Positions 53,668 to 62,900 of a DNA stretch of 64,000 nt are shown piece after piece. A model generated the notes under the pieces. It saw only the letters and a program-made list of their open reading frames with translations, made no database searches and was not told where the DNA came from. Position numbers and translations under genes: made by a program. This DNA comes from Pseudoalteromonas sp. MMG007 (GTDB lineage Bacteria; Pseudomonadota; Gammaproteobacteria; Enterobacterales; Alteromonadaceae). The stretch covers positions 88,819 through 152,818 of the forward strand of contig NZ_JAGJEI010000009.1 of assembly GCF_018100985.1 (NCBI RefSeq), in the 5' to 3' direction. Position 1 is the stretch's first letter, and each line of letters opens with the position of its first letter.

Positions 53668-55530
53668 TTAAGCGATAAACGATTTAATTGAGCTTAAAAT
53701 ACCTTGCTCACCTAAGCCCATTTCGTCATGCATTTGCGCTTGTGTACCGTGCTTAATAAATTCATCAGGGATACCTAAATTGAGTACGTGAATACGGGCT
53801 TTAATACTTGCCAGATATTCATTAACTGCAGATCCTGCACCACCACTAATAGCATTATCCTCTAGGGTAACAATTACATCATGGCTTTGAGCAAGCTCAT
53901 CTAAAAGTGTTGTATCAAGCGGTTTAATAAAACGCATGTTAACAAGCGTTGCGTTTAATTCATTCGCTGCAAGCTGGGCGTTTTCGAGTAATGTGCCAAA
54001 CGACAAAATAGCAATTTTAGCACCTTGTTTAACTGTACTTGCTTTACCTACTTCGATAAGTTGCATATCGCTTTGAATATCTGCAGTACCGGCACTTCCG
54101 CGAGGGTAGCGTACAGCTACAGGGCAATTAGCTTTGTAACCTGTGTACAACATTTGACGGCATTCATTAGTATCGCTAGGTGCCATAATAACCATATTAG
54201 GTATACAGCGCATAAAGCTTAAGTCATAAGCACCTTGGTGAGTTTCACCGTCAGCACCAACGATGCCTGCACGGTCAATGGCAAATAGTACCGGTAAGTT
54301 TTGTAGGGCTACATCGTGAATAAGTTGATCGTATGCACGTTGTAAAAAGCTTGAGTAAATAGCAACTACAGGCTTTAAACCCTCACAGGCTAAACCTGCG
54401 GCAAGAGTTACAGCGTGTTGCTCAGCTATAGCTACGTCAAAATATTGCTCTGGGTGTTCTTTTGAAAAGCGCACCATGCCTGAACCTTCGCGCATGGCTG
54501 GTGTTATTGCCATCAGCTTGCTGTCTTGCTCGGCCATATCGCACAGCCAATCACCAAATACTTTTGAAAACGTAGCGGCGCCGGGTTTAGACTTAGGTAA
54601 GCTTGAAGTGTTCGGGTCGAATTTTGGTACACCATGATAGCCAATAGGATCGGCTTCTGCTGGCTTATAGCCCTTACCTTTTTGCGTTTTTATATGTAAA
54701 AGCTGTGGGCCTTTTAAATTACGCATATTACGAAGCGTATCGACGAGCATGTTTACATCGTGCCCATCAATAGGACCAATGTAATTTAGGCCTAACTCTT
54801 CAAAAAAGGTACCAGGTATAACCATACCTTTAAGGTGCTCTTCCATTCTGCTGGCAAGCTCTTTTACTGGCGGCACGCCAGAGAGTAACTTTTTACTGCC
54901 TTCACGAATATTAGTATAAAAACTACCTGACAAAATACGTGCAAAGTGATTTGTTAATGCGCCAACATTTTCAGAAATCGACATTTCGTTATCATTTAAA
55001 ATAATAAGCATGTCTGATTTTACGTCACCTAAATGATTCATCGCTTCAAAGGCCATGCCTGCAGTAATAGCACCATCGCCAATAACTGCAACGGTTTTAC
55101 GTCCAACGCCTTCTTTTTTTGCAGCTATAGACATACCTAATGCTGCTGAAATAGATGTGCTTGAATGCCCTACGCTAAAAGTATCGTATTTGCTTTCATC
55201 TCTAAACGGGAAAGGGTGCAAGCCGTCTTTTTGACGAATAGTGTGCATTAAATCACGACGACCAGTTAATATTTTATGTGGGTAGGCTTGGTGTCCAACA
55301 TCCCATACAACACGATCTTCTGGTGTGTTATATACATAATGTAGTGCAACTGTTAGCTCAACTGTTCCTAAACCAGACGCTAAATGACCGCTACTTTGCG
55401 ATACTGAGTTGAGTAAGTAATCGCGCAGCTCGTTGCTAAAAGCAGGAAGTTTATCTTGCGCTAAATCACGCAGCTGTGCTGGTTCGTCAACCAAATTAAG
55501 TAATGGATACTTGCTACTATCAAGTGTCAT
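53668..55530 (-). CDS. dxs: 1-Deoxy-D-xylulose-5-phosphate synthase
   Basis: The protein is 620 residues from the ATG at 55530 ([20 protein letters not shown]), the same length and start context as E. coli Dxs; an ATG nine codons upstream lacks a ribosome-binding site. ThDP enzyme motifs: [48 protein letters not shown] with [30 protein letters not shown] and RYPRGSAG. It makes the first intermediate of the MEP isoprenoid pathway. It is the third gene of xseB-ispA-dxs, linking isoprenoid precursor supply to IspA. Confidence 0.97.
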   Translation of the reverse strand: MTLDSSKYPLLNLVDEPAQLRDLAQDKLPAFSNELRDYLLNSVSQSSGHLASGLGTVELTVALHYVYNTPEDRVVWDVGHQAYPHKILTGRRDLMHTIRQKDGLHPFPFRDESKYDTFSVGHSSTSISAALGMSIAAKKEGVGRKTVAVIGDGAITAGMAFEAMNHLGDVKSDMLIILNDNEMSISENVGALTNHFARILSGSFYTNIREGSKKLLSGVPPVKELASRMEEHLKGMVIPGTFFEELGLNYIGPIDGHDVNMLVDTLRNMRNLKGPQLLHIKTQKGKGYKPAEADPIGYHGVPKFDPNTSSLPKSKPGAATFSKVFGDWLCDMAEQDSKLMAITPAMREGSGMVRFSKEHPEQYFDVAIAEQHAVTLAAGLACEGLKPVVAIYSSFLQRAYDQLIHDVALQNLPVLFAIDRAGIVGADGETHQGAYDLSFMRCIPNMVIMAPSDTNECRQMLYTGYKANCPVAVRYPRGSAGTADIQSDMQLIEVGKASTVKQGAKIAILSFGTLLENAQLAANELNATLVNMRFIKPLDTTLLDELAQSHDVIVTLEDNAISGGAGSAVNEYLASIKARIHVLNLGIPDEFIKHGTQAQMHDEMGLGEQGILSSIKSFIA

Positions 55531-55635
55531 GGTTTTATATATATCCTTCGCTAACATTAATTAAAACAAAGCGTTTATGAGTAATTAATGTTGAGTAATA
55601 ATGTCAGTGCTAATTGCAATACGCTAAAGCGGTTA

Positions 55636-56523
55636 TTAATGGTCACGCTCAATAAGGTAATTTGCTAGCGACGCAAGATGTGTTGTGTCAGCATCTATTT
55701 TTGCAAGCGCTTCGTGGGCTTGCTGTATTAAATTTTGCGCCTTTTCTTTAGCGCCTAGCATACCTAATAACGCCGGATATGTCGCTTTATTCGCGGCGAT
55801 ATCTGACCCTTGAGGCTTACCTAAAATAACAGTGTCGCCCTCAACATCTAAAATATCGTCGTGCACTTGAAAGGCCAGCCCTATAGCATACCCAAAAATG
55901 CTTAAGTTTTCTAAAGTTTGTTTATCGGCATTTTCGCTACACAATGCACCAAGTGTAATAGCACAGTTAATGAGTGCACCGGTTTTTAGTTTATGTATAC
56001 GTTCAAGTTCTTGAACGGTAACTGCTTTATTTGTTGCTGCAATATCTAAAGATTGACCACCAACCATACCTTCAAGGCCTGAAGCTTTGGCAAGTTGGGC
56101 GATTATTTTTACTTGTGTTTGTGAAGAGCATGCAAATTGGTGGTTTGCAATTAACTCAAAGGCGAGAGTTTGTAATGCGTCACCTGCTAAAATAGCATGC
56201 GCTTCACCAAACTCTATATGGCAAGTAGGGCGACCACGGCGTAAATCGTCATCATCCATTGCAGGTAAATCATCATGGACGAGCGAGTAGCTATGAATAC
56301 ATTCAATAGCGCCTGCCAATACGTCTAAATCTTGTTTTTTAGCACCTAGCATTTCGCCGGTGGCATACACTAAAAATGGGCGTAGTCTTTTGCCACCATT
56401 AAATAATCCATACTCAGTAGCACTTTTTATTGCTTGCTCTGTATCGAGAGGTTGGTCAAAATGCTGTTGTAAAGTAGCTACGACATCTTTTTGAGCACGT
56501 TCAATATAATCTTTAATGCTCAC
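55636..56523 (-). CDS. ispA: Farnesyl diphosphate synthase
   Basis: The protein is 295 residues starting at GTG, two bases past the xseB stop. The chain-length region and first Asp-rich motif read VHDDLPAMDDDDLRRG, the second FQVHDDILDVEG, with GGKRLRPFLVYATGE at the start of the active site and LKTGALINCAI in the middle. It condenses isopentenyl diphosphate with dimethylallyl or geranyl diphosphate. It is in the xseB-ispA-dxs operon, conserved in gammaproteobacteria. Its 5' end is translationally coupled to xseB. Confidence 0.96.
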   Translation of the reverse strand: MSIKDYIERAQKDVVATLQQHFDQPLDTEQAIKSATEYGLFNGGKRLRPFLVYATGEMLGAKKQDLDVLAGAIECIHSYSLVHDDLPAMDDDDLRRGRPTCHIEFGEAHAILAGDALQTLAFELIANHQFACSSQTQVKIIAQLAKASGLEGMVGGQSLDIAATNKAVTVQELERIHKLKTGALINCAITLGALCSENADKQTLENLSIFGYAIGLAFQVHDDILDVEGDTVILGKPQGSDIAANKATYPALLGMLGAKEKAQNLIQQAHEALAKIDADTTHLASLANYLIERDH

Positions 56524-56525
56524 AG

Positions 56526-56768
56526 CTATTCCATATCGTTATCAAAGTTTGTAAGTGCAGACTTTTCGCTGTTACCCATCAAAATTGATACTTTTTGCTC
56601 TGCTTGCTGTAATTTTCCTGATGAGGCACTCGCTAATGCAATTCCGCGTTCAAATTGTTTAAGGGATTGCTCAAGCGATAAATCACCTTGTTCCATATCA
56701 CTAACAATTGTTGATAATTCTTCTAGTGCTTGTTCGAAACTTAAGTTTTCAGGTTTTTTAGTCGCCAT
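56526..56768 (-). CDS. xseB: Exodeoxyribonuclease VII small subunit
   Basis: The protein is 80 residues, helical: LSFEQALEELSTIVSDMEQG, then LSLEQSLKQFERGIALA. This is the standard XseB sequence pattern and length. It combines with XseA (not in the window) into the single-strand exonuclease VII. It is the first gene of the operon with ispA and dxs and divergent from pomA. About 308 bp between xseB and pomA contain the two promoters. Confidence 0.94.
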   Translation of the reverse strand: MATKKPENLSFEQALEELSTIVSDMEQGDLSLEQSLKQFERGIALASASSGKLQQAEQKVSILMGNSEKSALTNFDNDME

Positions 56769-56992
56769 CTTTATTTCAGCTTAAATAATAAATTTTGGGG
56801 TCAATTTTAGGGGGAATGCTAAACTAGGTCAAAGGATGATATTGGTTTTTTATCTTTACGACATTAAATTATATTTAATTGCATTAATAGCGCCTTAACA
56901 ACACTCTTAATAGATAATAAATTAGGCTGCACATATAACTTGATCTAAAATAGTGCTAAAGGCTACTTTTTATGTTTATTTATAAAAATGGC

Positions 56993-57019
56993 TTAAGCAA
57001 TTCAGTATGTTGCCGATAA
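56993..57019 (+). promoter_or_regulatory. Candidate sigma28 (FliA) promoter of pomAB
   Basis: The -10 part is GCCGATAA (57012-57019), identical to the sigma28 consensus, with 11 bases to a partial -35 (TTAAGCAA at 56993-57000, four of eight positions of TAAAGTTT). The start site would lie about 40 bases before the pomA ribosome-binding site. Confidence 0.5.
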
Positions 57020-57076
57020 GCAGATAACAATAAAAGTTTATTATAAGGCATTGAACATGAAACCTCTGGAGGAAAT

Positions 57077-57844
57077 GTGGATTTAGCAACCATAATCGGG
57101 ATCCTAGGCGCAATTGGCTTAATTGTCATGTCTATGTTTATGAGTAGTAGCGGTGAAATGGCTATGTTTGCCGATGCTCCTTCAAGTGTCATTGTATTTG
57201 GCGGCTCACTATTTATTGTTTTATCAAATTTCACCATGTCTCAATTTTTAGGCATAGGCAAAGTGGTTGGTAAGGCATTCATGTTTAAAATAGAATCCCC
57301 TGAAGAGCTAATAGAAAAAGCAGTAGAACTTGCTGATTCAGCACGTAAAGGTGGTTTTTTAGCCCTTGAAGAAGCTGAAATTCCTAATCCATTTATGCGT
57401 AAAGGCGTAGATATGCTTGTTGATGGGCACGATGCTGACGTTGTGCGTGCCACACTTCAAAAAGATATTTCTTTAACCACTACTCGCCACGAAATGGGCG
57501 CGGGTTTATTTAAGTCACTTGCTGATATAGCGCCTGCTATGGGCATGATTGGTACACTTATTGGCTTGGTTGCTATGTTATCTAACATGGACGACCCTAA
57601 AGCAATTGGACCCGCAATGGCTGTAGCACTATTAACTACTTTATATGGTGCGTTTTTAGCAAACGTTGTAGCAATTCCCATCCAGGTAAAACTCGAACTA
57701 CGTAAAGACGAAGAAGCAATGAACCAACGTTTAATTTTGGATGCAATTTTAGGTATCCAAGATGGTCAAAACCCAAAAGTAATTGAAGGTATTTTGAAAA
57801 ACTACTTAGCTGAATCTAAACGTAAAGTAGATACCGAGGAGTAA
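57077..57844 (+). CDS. pomA: Flagellar stator protein PomA (MotA family)
   Basis: The protein is 255 residues beginning with GTG (GGAGG five bases upstream; an overlapping ATG frame ends at once). Four membrane segments are visible (about 1-22, 28-50, 150-172, 180-203). The cytoplasmic loop has the charged residues that contact the rotor (HEMGAGLFKSLADIAPAMG precedes helix 3). It forms the ion channel with PomB. It belongs to the sodium-driven PomA branch by its sequence (SSSGEMAMFADAPS, TLIGLVAMLSNMDDP), as in Vibrio. It is followed by pomB after two bases. Confidence 0.95.
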   Translation: MDLATIIGILGAIGLIVMSMFMSSSGEMAMFADAPSSVIVFGGSLFIVLSNFTMSQFLGIGKVVGKAFMFKIESPEELIEKAVELADSARKGGFLALEEAEIPNPFMRKGVDMLVDGHDADVVRATLQKDISLTTTRHEMGAGLFKSLADIAPAMGMIGTLIGLVAMLSNMDDPKAIGPAMAVALLTTLYGAFLANVVAIPIQVKLELRKDEEAMNQRLILDAILGIQDGQNPKVIEGILKNYLAESKRKVDTEE

Positions 57845-57846
57845 CC

Positions 57847-58767
57847 ATGTCTGATCAAGAGTGCAAATGCCCACCACCAGGCTTACCTGCTTGGATGGGA
57901 ACGTTTGCCGATTTAATGTCATTATTAATGTGCTTCTTTGTACTCTTGCTTGCGTTTTCAGAAATGGATGTACTTAAATTTAAACAAATAGCAGGCTCGA
58001 TGAAGTTTGCATTTGGTGTGCAAAATAAAATAGAAGTAAAAGATATCCCCAAAGGCACGTCTGTTATTGCCATGGAATTTACCCCAGGTAAACCAGAGCC
58101 AACCCCCATAGAAACCATTCAACAACAAACTGTAGAAATGACCCAGCAAATGCTTGAGTTTCAAGCCGGTGATGAAAGCTCGGCCGGTGGTAGGCAAGAG
58201 CAGCGAGGAGATAAACGCGGAGGGGAGTCGCGTAGCACTTCGCAAGAACAATCGTCAGAGCAAGCAACTTCAGCGGCGGATCAAGAACAAACAAATGAGT
58301 TGGTTAAAAAAATAGCGCAACAACTCGAAAAGCAAATTATAGATGGTGCAATAGAGCTTGAATCTTTAGGGCAGCAAATTATTATTCGTATTCGTGAAAA
58401 TGGCTCATTTCCCTCAGGGAGTGCATTTTTACAACCTAAGTTTAAACCTATCATTCAAGATATTGGTGTGCTGTTAAAAGATGTACCTGGCGAAATTACT
58501 GTTTCGGGACATACCGACGATTTTCAGGTTTCAAATGAGTTATATATTAATAATTGGGACTTATCGTCAAAGCGTGCTGTAGCAGTCGCAAGCGAGCTGC
58601 AAACAGTGCAAGGGTTTGATAAAAACCGGATGATGGTAGTAGGGCGTGCCGATACTCGCCCACTTGTTCCAAACGATTCAAATGAAGATCGCCGAAGAAA
58701 CCGTCGAGTAGAAATATCAATCTTGCAAGGTAAGGCTAAAGAGTCTGATCCTATTGATGTGCGATAA
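57847..58767 (+). CDS. pomB: Flagellar stator protein PomB (MotB family)
   Basis: The protein is 306 residues. The single membrane helix (about 17-40) carries the ion-binding Asp D22 in GTFADLMSLLMCFF. A plug-like segment follows. A low-complexity Gln/Ser/Glu/Gly stretch (about 105-145) is the flexible periplasmic linker. The C-terminal OmpA-like peptidoglycan-binding domain (about 175-295) has VSGHTDDFQVSNELYINNW and NRRNRRVEI. Together with PomA it uses the sodium gradient to drive the motor. It overlaps the pomA transcript (GAGGAGTAACCATG). A 10-bp hairpin (58810-58835) follows its stop. Confidence 0.94.
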   Translation: MSDQECKCPPPGLPAWMGTFADLMSLLMCFFVLLLAFSEMDVLKFKQIAGSMKFAFGVQNKIEVKDIPKGTSVIAMEFTPGKPEPTPIETIQQQTVEMTQQMLEFQAGDESSAGGRQEQRGDKRGGESRSTSQEQSSEQATSAADQEQTNELVKKIAQQLEKQIIDGAIELESLGQQIIIRIRENGSFPSGSAFLQPKFKPIIQDIGVLLKDVPGEITVSGHTDDFQVSNELYINNWDLSSKRAVAVASELQTVQGFDKNRMMVVGRADTRPLVPNDSNEDRRRNRRVEISILQGKAKESDPIDVR

Positions 58768-58893
58768 GTTATTGCTTTGTGTTATATCTCATTACATTTG
58801 CTTTAATTTAAGGTACTTAATTACCTAAGTATCTTGGCAATTTCATCATTTTAGCTTACAGTACATTTCCTTAACATATGTAATGGAGTGCCT

Positions 58894-58968
58894 GTGAAAA
58901 TAATCAATAAATATTGCGACATGCCTGGTAATGGTGATGGTACTGATGACGATACAAAAACAAAATAG
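58894..58968 (+). CDS. Possible 24-residue peptide gene
   Basis: GTG at 58894, with TAATGGAG six bases upstream, opens a 24-codon frame. It has one Cys (position 8) and an Asp/Gly/Thr-rich tail, CDMPGNGDGTDDDTKTK. It ends 12 bp before the next gene, so it could be a leader, a small conserved protein or noise. The good ribosome-binding site and its position in an otherwise gene-free gap are the only support. The family is not recognised. Confidence 0.3.
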   Translation: MKIINKYCDMPGNGDGTDDDTKTK

Positions 58969-58979
58969 GGCAGAGTATT

Positions 58980-59486
58980 TTGCCTGAATGGTTTTTGTAT
59001 ATTGTTAGTATTTTAAGTAAAAGCTGGGTTTTAATGCTAAGCCCGGCTATTTTTATATTTTTTGTATTTAAAGATCGCCTAGCCTTTCGATTTGTACTAC
59101 TTACCGCAGCTTTTTTCCTCCTTGGTAACCTAACTGCTTCAAGCCTAAGAGCGTTTGATGACATTTATATTTATCGTTATTTAGTTTGGGCGCTCACAGA
59201 TATTATTTGGATGGCACTTATAGCCTATTGGGGGATAAAGGATAAAGTTTATTTATGGCAATGTGTTATTGGGCAACTAGTTGTTATTGGCGCACCTATA
59301 TTACAGCTATTCCGATTAGTTGATCGCCACTTGTGGGATTTAGCTTACAGTACCGTTATTTATCAAACCCTAATGCCATTTATCAATATTGCCACGGTGG
59401 TTGTATGCTATTTACCTTTAATTATCCTTTTCACTAAACAAGGCAGTGTAAGGTCAAAAAGAGAAAACTCCTCACCTTTAAAATAG
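58980..59486 (+). CDS. Hypothetical membrane protein
   Basis: The protein is 168 residues beginning with TTG at 58980 (PEWFLYIVSILSKSW follows); AGGGCAGAG stands upstream. Five hydrophobic segments are visible (about 5-30, 35-55, 65-85, 90-110, 135-160). There is no known family or catalytic motif. It precedes topB by 45 bp, but a LexA-like operator between them suggests separate control of topB. Confidence 0.6.
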   Translation: MPEWFLYIVSILSKSWVLMLSPAIFIFFVFKDRLAFRFVLLTAAFFLLGNLTASSLRAFDDIYIYRYLVWALTDIIWMALIAYWGIKDKVYLWQCVIGQLVVIGAPILQLFRLVDRHLWDLAYSTVIYQTLMPFINIATVVVCYLPLIILFTKQGSVRSKRENSSPLK

Positions 59487-59499
59487 TTGTGCTAAACTA

Positions 59500-59515
59500 C
59501 TGTTTATATAAACAG
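59500..59515. promoter_or_regulatory. LexA operator of topB (candidate)
   Basis: ACTGTTTATATAAACAGT is an 18-base perfect palindrome centred here and satisfies CTG-N10-CAG, close to the gammaproteobacterial SOS box TACTGTATATATATACAGTA. It lies 16 bp before the topB ATG and 13 bp after the end of the upstream gene. Confidence 0.75.
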
Positions 59516-59531
59516 TGAGTGAGCGGCTCCC

Positions 59532-61472
59532 ATGAAACTCTACATTGCAGAAAAACCATCATTAGGCAGAGCAATTGCCGATGCCTTACCAAAACCACAT
59601 AAAAAACACGATGGGTATATAGAAGTAGCTAATGGTGATTGTGTCTCGTGGTGTATAGGGCACTTACTTGAGCAAGCAGAGCCCGATGACTACGATGAGC
59701 GCTTCAAAAAATGGCAATTTGAACACCTTCCTATTGTACCTGAGCAGTGGCAGCTAAAGGCTAAAACGAAAACTCGCAAGCAATTAACTATTTTAAAAAA
59801 GCTAATTAAACAAGCATCAGTGTTAGTTCATGCTGGCGATCCCGACCGCGAGGGTCAACTTTTGGTGGATGAGGTAATAGAGCAAGCCAAAATAAGCAAA
59901 ACTAAAAAGCAAAGTATTCAGCGTTTACTAATAAGCGATTTAAACTTAGCAGCAGTTAAAAAAGCACTTAGTAGTATGCGCTCTAATCGCGAATTTATTC
60001 CACTTAGTGTGTCAGCACTTGCACGTTCACGAGCGGATTGGCTTTTTGGTATGAACCTTACTCGGGCCTATACTTTAGCGGGGCAAAAAGCTGGTTTTGG
60101 TAATGTGCTATCAGTTGGGCGCGTTCAAACTCCTATTTTAGGCTTAGTGGTTAACCGCGATAACGAAATAGCTAATTTTGTATCAAAACCATTTTATGAA
60201 GTGTTGGCGCATTTAGTTACTCCAAAGCAGCAGTTATTTACAGCTAAGTGGGTGCCGAGTAAAGCTTGCGAGCCTCATCAAGATGAAGAAGGGCGGGTAT
60301 TAAATAAAGCACTCGCCGAAAATGTAGCTTCGCGTATAACTAATCAAAAAGGAGAGGTAACTGCACTTGAACAAAAACAAAAAAAACAAAGTGCACCTTT
60401 ACCTTATAATTTATCTTCACTTCAAATAGATGCTGCAAAGGCATTTGGTATGGCTGCTCAGCAGGTGCTTGATATTTGCCAAACACTTTATGAGCGCCAT
60501 AAATTAATTACTTATCCTCGTTCAGATAATCGTTATTTACCTAAAGAACATCATTTAGATGTGCCTTCAATTTTAAAAGCAATTGCAGCTAATGGCGGAC
60601 AAAACACTGAGTTTGTGAATGGGGCTGATGCTAAAAAACGCAGTAAATGCTTTAACGATTCAAAAGTTGCTGCGCACCATGCAATTGTGCCCACAGCAAA
60701 GCAGCTAAAAACTGCAAACTTAGCTTCTGAAGAAACTAAAGTGTATCAGCTTATATGTAGGCATTATTTGATTCAGTTTTACCCAGACTACATTTACAAC
60801 GAAACTAAAACTGAGATAACAATAGCTGGTGGTTTATTTAAAGCCAACGCAAAGCAAGATGTAAGCTTGGGTTTTAAGGTGTTAATGGGTAAAGGCGAGC
60901 TAAAAGATGAAGCAACATTACCTCATTTAGCTAAAGGGATGGCGCTTAATTGCACTAAAGGTGAGGTTGTTGAAAAGCATACTACACCTCCATCACATTT
61001 TACTGATGCAACATTGTTGGCTGCGATGACCGGGATTAGCCGTTACGTTAAAGATCCACAAATTAAAAAAGTATTAAAAGAGACCGATGGTTTAGGTACT
61101 GAGGCTACACGTGCAGGTATTATTGAACTGTTATTTAGACGTCGCTTTTTAAAGCGTGAAGGTAAGGCAATTAAAGCAACCGAAACCGGTTTGGCGCTTA
61201 TTAGTGTTTTACCACAAGGCCTAGCAAGTCCCGACTTAACGGCTAAGTGGGAGTCGAGCTTAGGGGATATAGCGCAACAAGCAATGAGTTATCAGCAGTT
61301 TTTACAGCCATTACTTACAGAGCTTGAAAGCTTTGTACAGCAGGCAGCTAATTGCGATAACCAAGTATTTTCAAAGCTACCTAAAACACCTCCTAAAAAA
61401 CGCTTTTCTAAGCAAGGCAAAAAAGCGCCATATAAAAAATCAAATTATAAAAAGAGCTCAGCGACTACTTAA
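59532..61472 (+). CDS. topB: DNA topoisomerase III
   Basis: This 646-residue type IA topoisomerase has the TOPRIM domain at about 1-150 with AEKPSLGRAIADAL and HAGDPDREGQLLVDEVIEQ, and SALARSRADWLFGMNLTRAY. The catalytic tyrosine is in LITYPRSDNRYLP. The C-terminal DETDGLGTEATRAGIIELLFRRR-type motif (TDGLGTEATRAGIIELL) and a basic tail of Lys/Pro after 620 follow. It decatenates DNA and, with a RecQ-type helicase, resolves recombination intermediates. An almost ideal LexA box lies directly upstream, so induction by DNA damage is predicted. It is slightly shorter than E. coli TopB (653). Confidence 0.96.
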   Translation: MKLYIAEKPSLGRAIADALPKPHKKHDGYIEVANGDCVSWCIGHLLEQAEPDDYDERFKKWQFEHLPIVPEQWQLKAKTKTRKQLTILKKLIKQASVLVHAGDPDREGQLLVDEVIEQAKISKTKKQSIQRLLISDLNLAAVKKALSSMRSNREFIPLSVSALARSRADWLFGMNLTRAYTLAGQKAGFGNVLSVGRVQTPILGLVVNRDNEIANFVSKPFYEVLAHLVTPKQQLFTAKWVPSKACEPHQDEEGRVLNKALAENVASRITNQKGEVTALEQKQKKQSAPLPYNLSSLQIDAAKAFGMAAQQVLDICQTLYERHKLITYPRSDNRYLPKEHHLDVPSILKAIAANGGQNTEFVNGADAKKRSKCFNDSKVAAHHAIVPTAKQLKTANLASEETKVYQLICRHYLIQFYPDYIYNETKTEITIAGGLFKANAKQDVSLGFKVLMGKGELKDEATLPHLAKGMALNCTKGEVVEKHTTPPSHFTDATLLAAMTGISRYVKDPQIKKVLKETDGLGTEATRAGIIELLFRRRFLKREGKAIKATETGLALISVLPQGLASPDLTAKWESSLGDIAQQAMSYQQFLQPLLTELESFVQQAANCDNQVFSKLPKTPPKKRFSKQGKKAPYKKSNYKKSSATT

Positions 61473-61485
61473 TAGCTGAGCTCTT
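61449..61485 (-). terminator. Terminator of the amidohydrolase gene inside the topB end
   Basis: On the minus strand AAGAGCTCAGC, an 11-base loop and GCTGAGCTCTT are followed by a T run. It lies 13 bp past the amidohydrolase stop and covers the last codons of topB. Confidence 0.8.
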
Positions 61486-61497
61486 GAGTACTGCTTG

Positions 61498-62808
61498 TTA
61501 ATTATTAAATAAAGCAACTGCAGCGTTACTCATCGCTTTTATACCTGTAGGTAGCGCCACTTTATAATCGGGTGCAAACTTACTTGAATGTAATGAAGGG
61601 AGTGTTTCGTTATTTTTCATCGCTTTTGCATATTGTTGTTGGTTAACTCCGCCTAACCAAAATAAAGTAATAGGGATGTTTTCATCTGTTCTGCCGTATA
61701 ATCCAAAGTCTTCACCAGCCATAACCGCTTTTGTTTCAAGTACATTAGTTGCGCCAATTGCATCAGCAATAGCACTTCTAACTACATTGGTTTGCTCCGG
61801 GTTATTGTAAGTAGATGGTATAGACTCATTTTCATGGACATAAACAACAGGGTAGAGTGACTCTTCAAGCCCTGCACTTTGAGCAATACCCGCTGTAATA
61901 CGTTTTATTGCCGCTATTTGAGCTGTACGAACGTCAGGATTGTAACTTCTTAAAGTAAGTTGTAGTTTTACTTCATCTGAAATTACATTATGTTTTGAAC
62001 CACCATGAATAGAGCCCACAGTAATAACTGAAGGTTCAAGTGGAGAAAGCTCACGACTCGTAATTGTTTGAAGTGCTAATACAGTTCGTGCAGCAATAAC
62101 AACAGGGTCAACGGTAGTATGCGGGTAAGCGCCATGGCCGCCTTTACCTTTTATAGCAATATCTACTGAATCAACACTTGCCATAGTATACTCATTTTTC
62201 ATTGATACCTTACCTGCAGGCACACTGGCACTTACGTGTAATGCAATGACGTGGTCGGGTTTTGCATATTTACTAAATAAACCTTCATTTAGCATTGCTT
62301 TTGCACCACCGCCAACTTCTTCTGCGGGTTGAGCAACCATCATTAACGTGCCTTGCCATTTATTTTTATGGGCAATAAGTTGCTCGGCTGTACCAATAAA
62401 TGAGCTCATGTGAATATCGTGACCACAGCCATGCATAACACCTACATTAGCGCCGTGCTCATCTATAACTTTTACTTCAGACGCATACGCTTTACCAGTT
62501 TGCTCAACAATAGGTAAGCCATCTGTATCAGTGCGGATCATAATAGTAGGCCCGCTACCATTTTTATATATTCCAACCACACCAAAGCCACCTACGTTAT
62601 CAGTTACATCAAAACTAAGCTTAGATAACTGAGAAGCTATTTTTTTTCCTGTTTCTTCTTCATGGTAAGAAAGCTCAGGAGATTGATGTAAATCGAGGTA
62701 AAACTTTTCTATAGCAGGCATCGTTTTTGATAAGTTTAAATCAAGTGGTTGCGCGTTTAGTATTGGACTTGCTAATAAAAATGCTGCACTTAAATAGGTA
62801 AATTTCAT
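61498..62808 (-). CDS. M20 family metallopeptidase/amidohydrolase, exported
   Basis: The protein is 436 residues with a signal peptide (MKFTYLSAAFLLASPILNA). It is of the IAA-amino-acid hydrolase/N-acyl amino acid amidohydrolase type: LHQSPELSYHEEETG, the metal-ligand motifs TDTDGLP, MHGCGHDIHMSSFIG, QPAEEVGGGAKAM and AGEDFGLYG. It hydrolyses the amide bond of N-acylated amino acids or peptides in the periplasm. The strong GAGGG upstream supports the start. The physiological substrate is unknown; it adds to the peptide-degrading set of this window. Confidence 0.9.
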   Translation of the reverse strand: MKFTYLSAAFLLASPILNAQPLDLNLSKTMPAIEKFYLDLHQSPELSYHEEETGKKIASQLSKLSFDVTDNVGGFGVVGIYKNGSGPTIMIRTDTDGLPIVEQTGKAYASEVKVIDEHGANVGVMHGCGHDIHMSSFIGTAEQLIAHKNKWQGTLMMVAQPAEEVGGGAKAMLNEGLFSKYAKPDHVIALHVSASVPAGKVSMKNEYTMASVDSVDIAIKGKGGHGAYPHTTVDPVVIAARTVLALQTITSRELSPLEPSVITVGSIHGGSKHNVISDEVKLQLTLRSYNPDVRTAQIAAIKRITAGIAQSAGLEESLYPVVYVHENESIPSTYNNPEQTNVVRSAIADAIGATNVLETKAVMAGEDFGLYGRTDENIPITLFWLGGVNQQQYAKAMKNNETLPSLHSSKFAPDYKVALPTGIKAMSNAAVALFNN

Positions 62809-62900
62809 AGTTTCCCTCGTTGTTTAATATCTATACCACGTGATTTATAGGTATATGACTTGTAATTATTATGTTCACCACCATATAAAAACCTAAATAA

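Noticed and set aside
58810..58835. Hairpin after pomB as a terminator
   Set aside because: The 10-bp stem is AT-rich with a G-T pair and no U tract follows, so termination is not supported.
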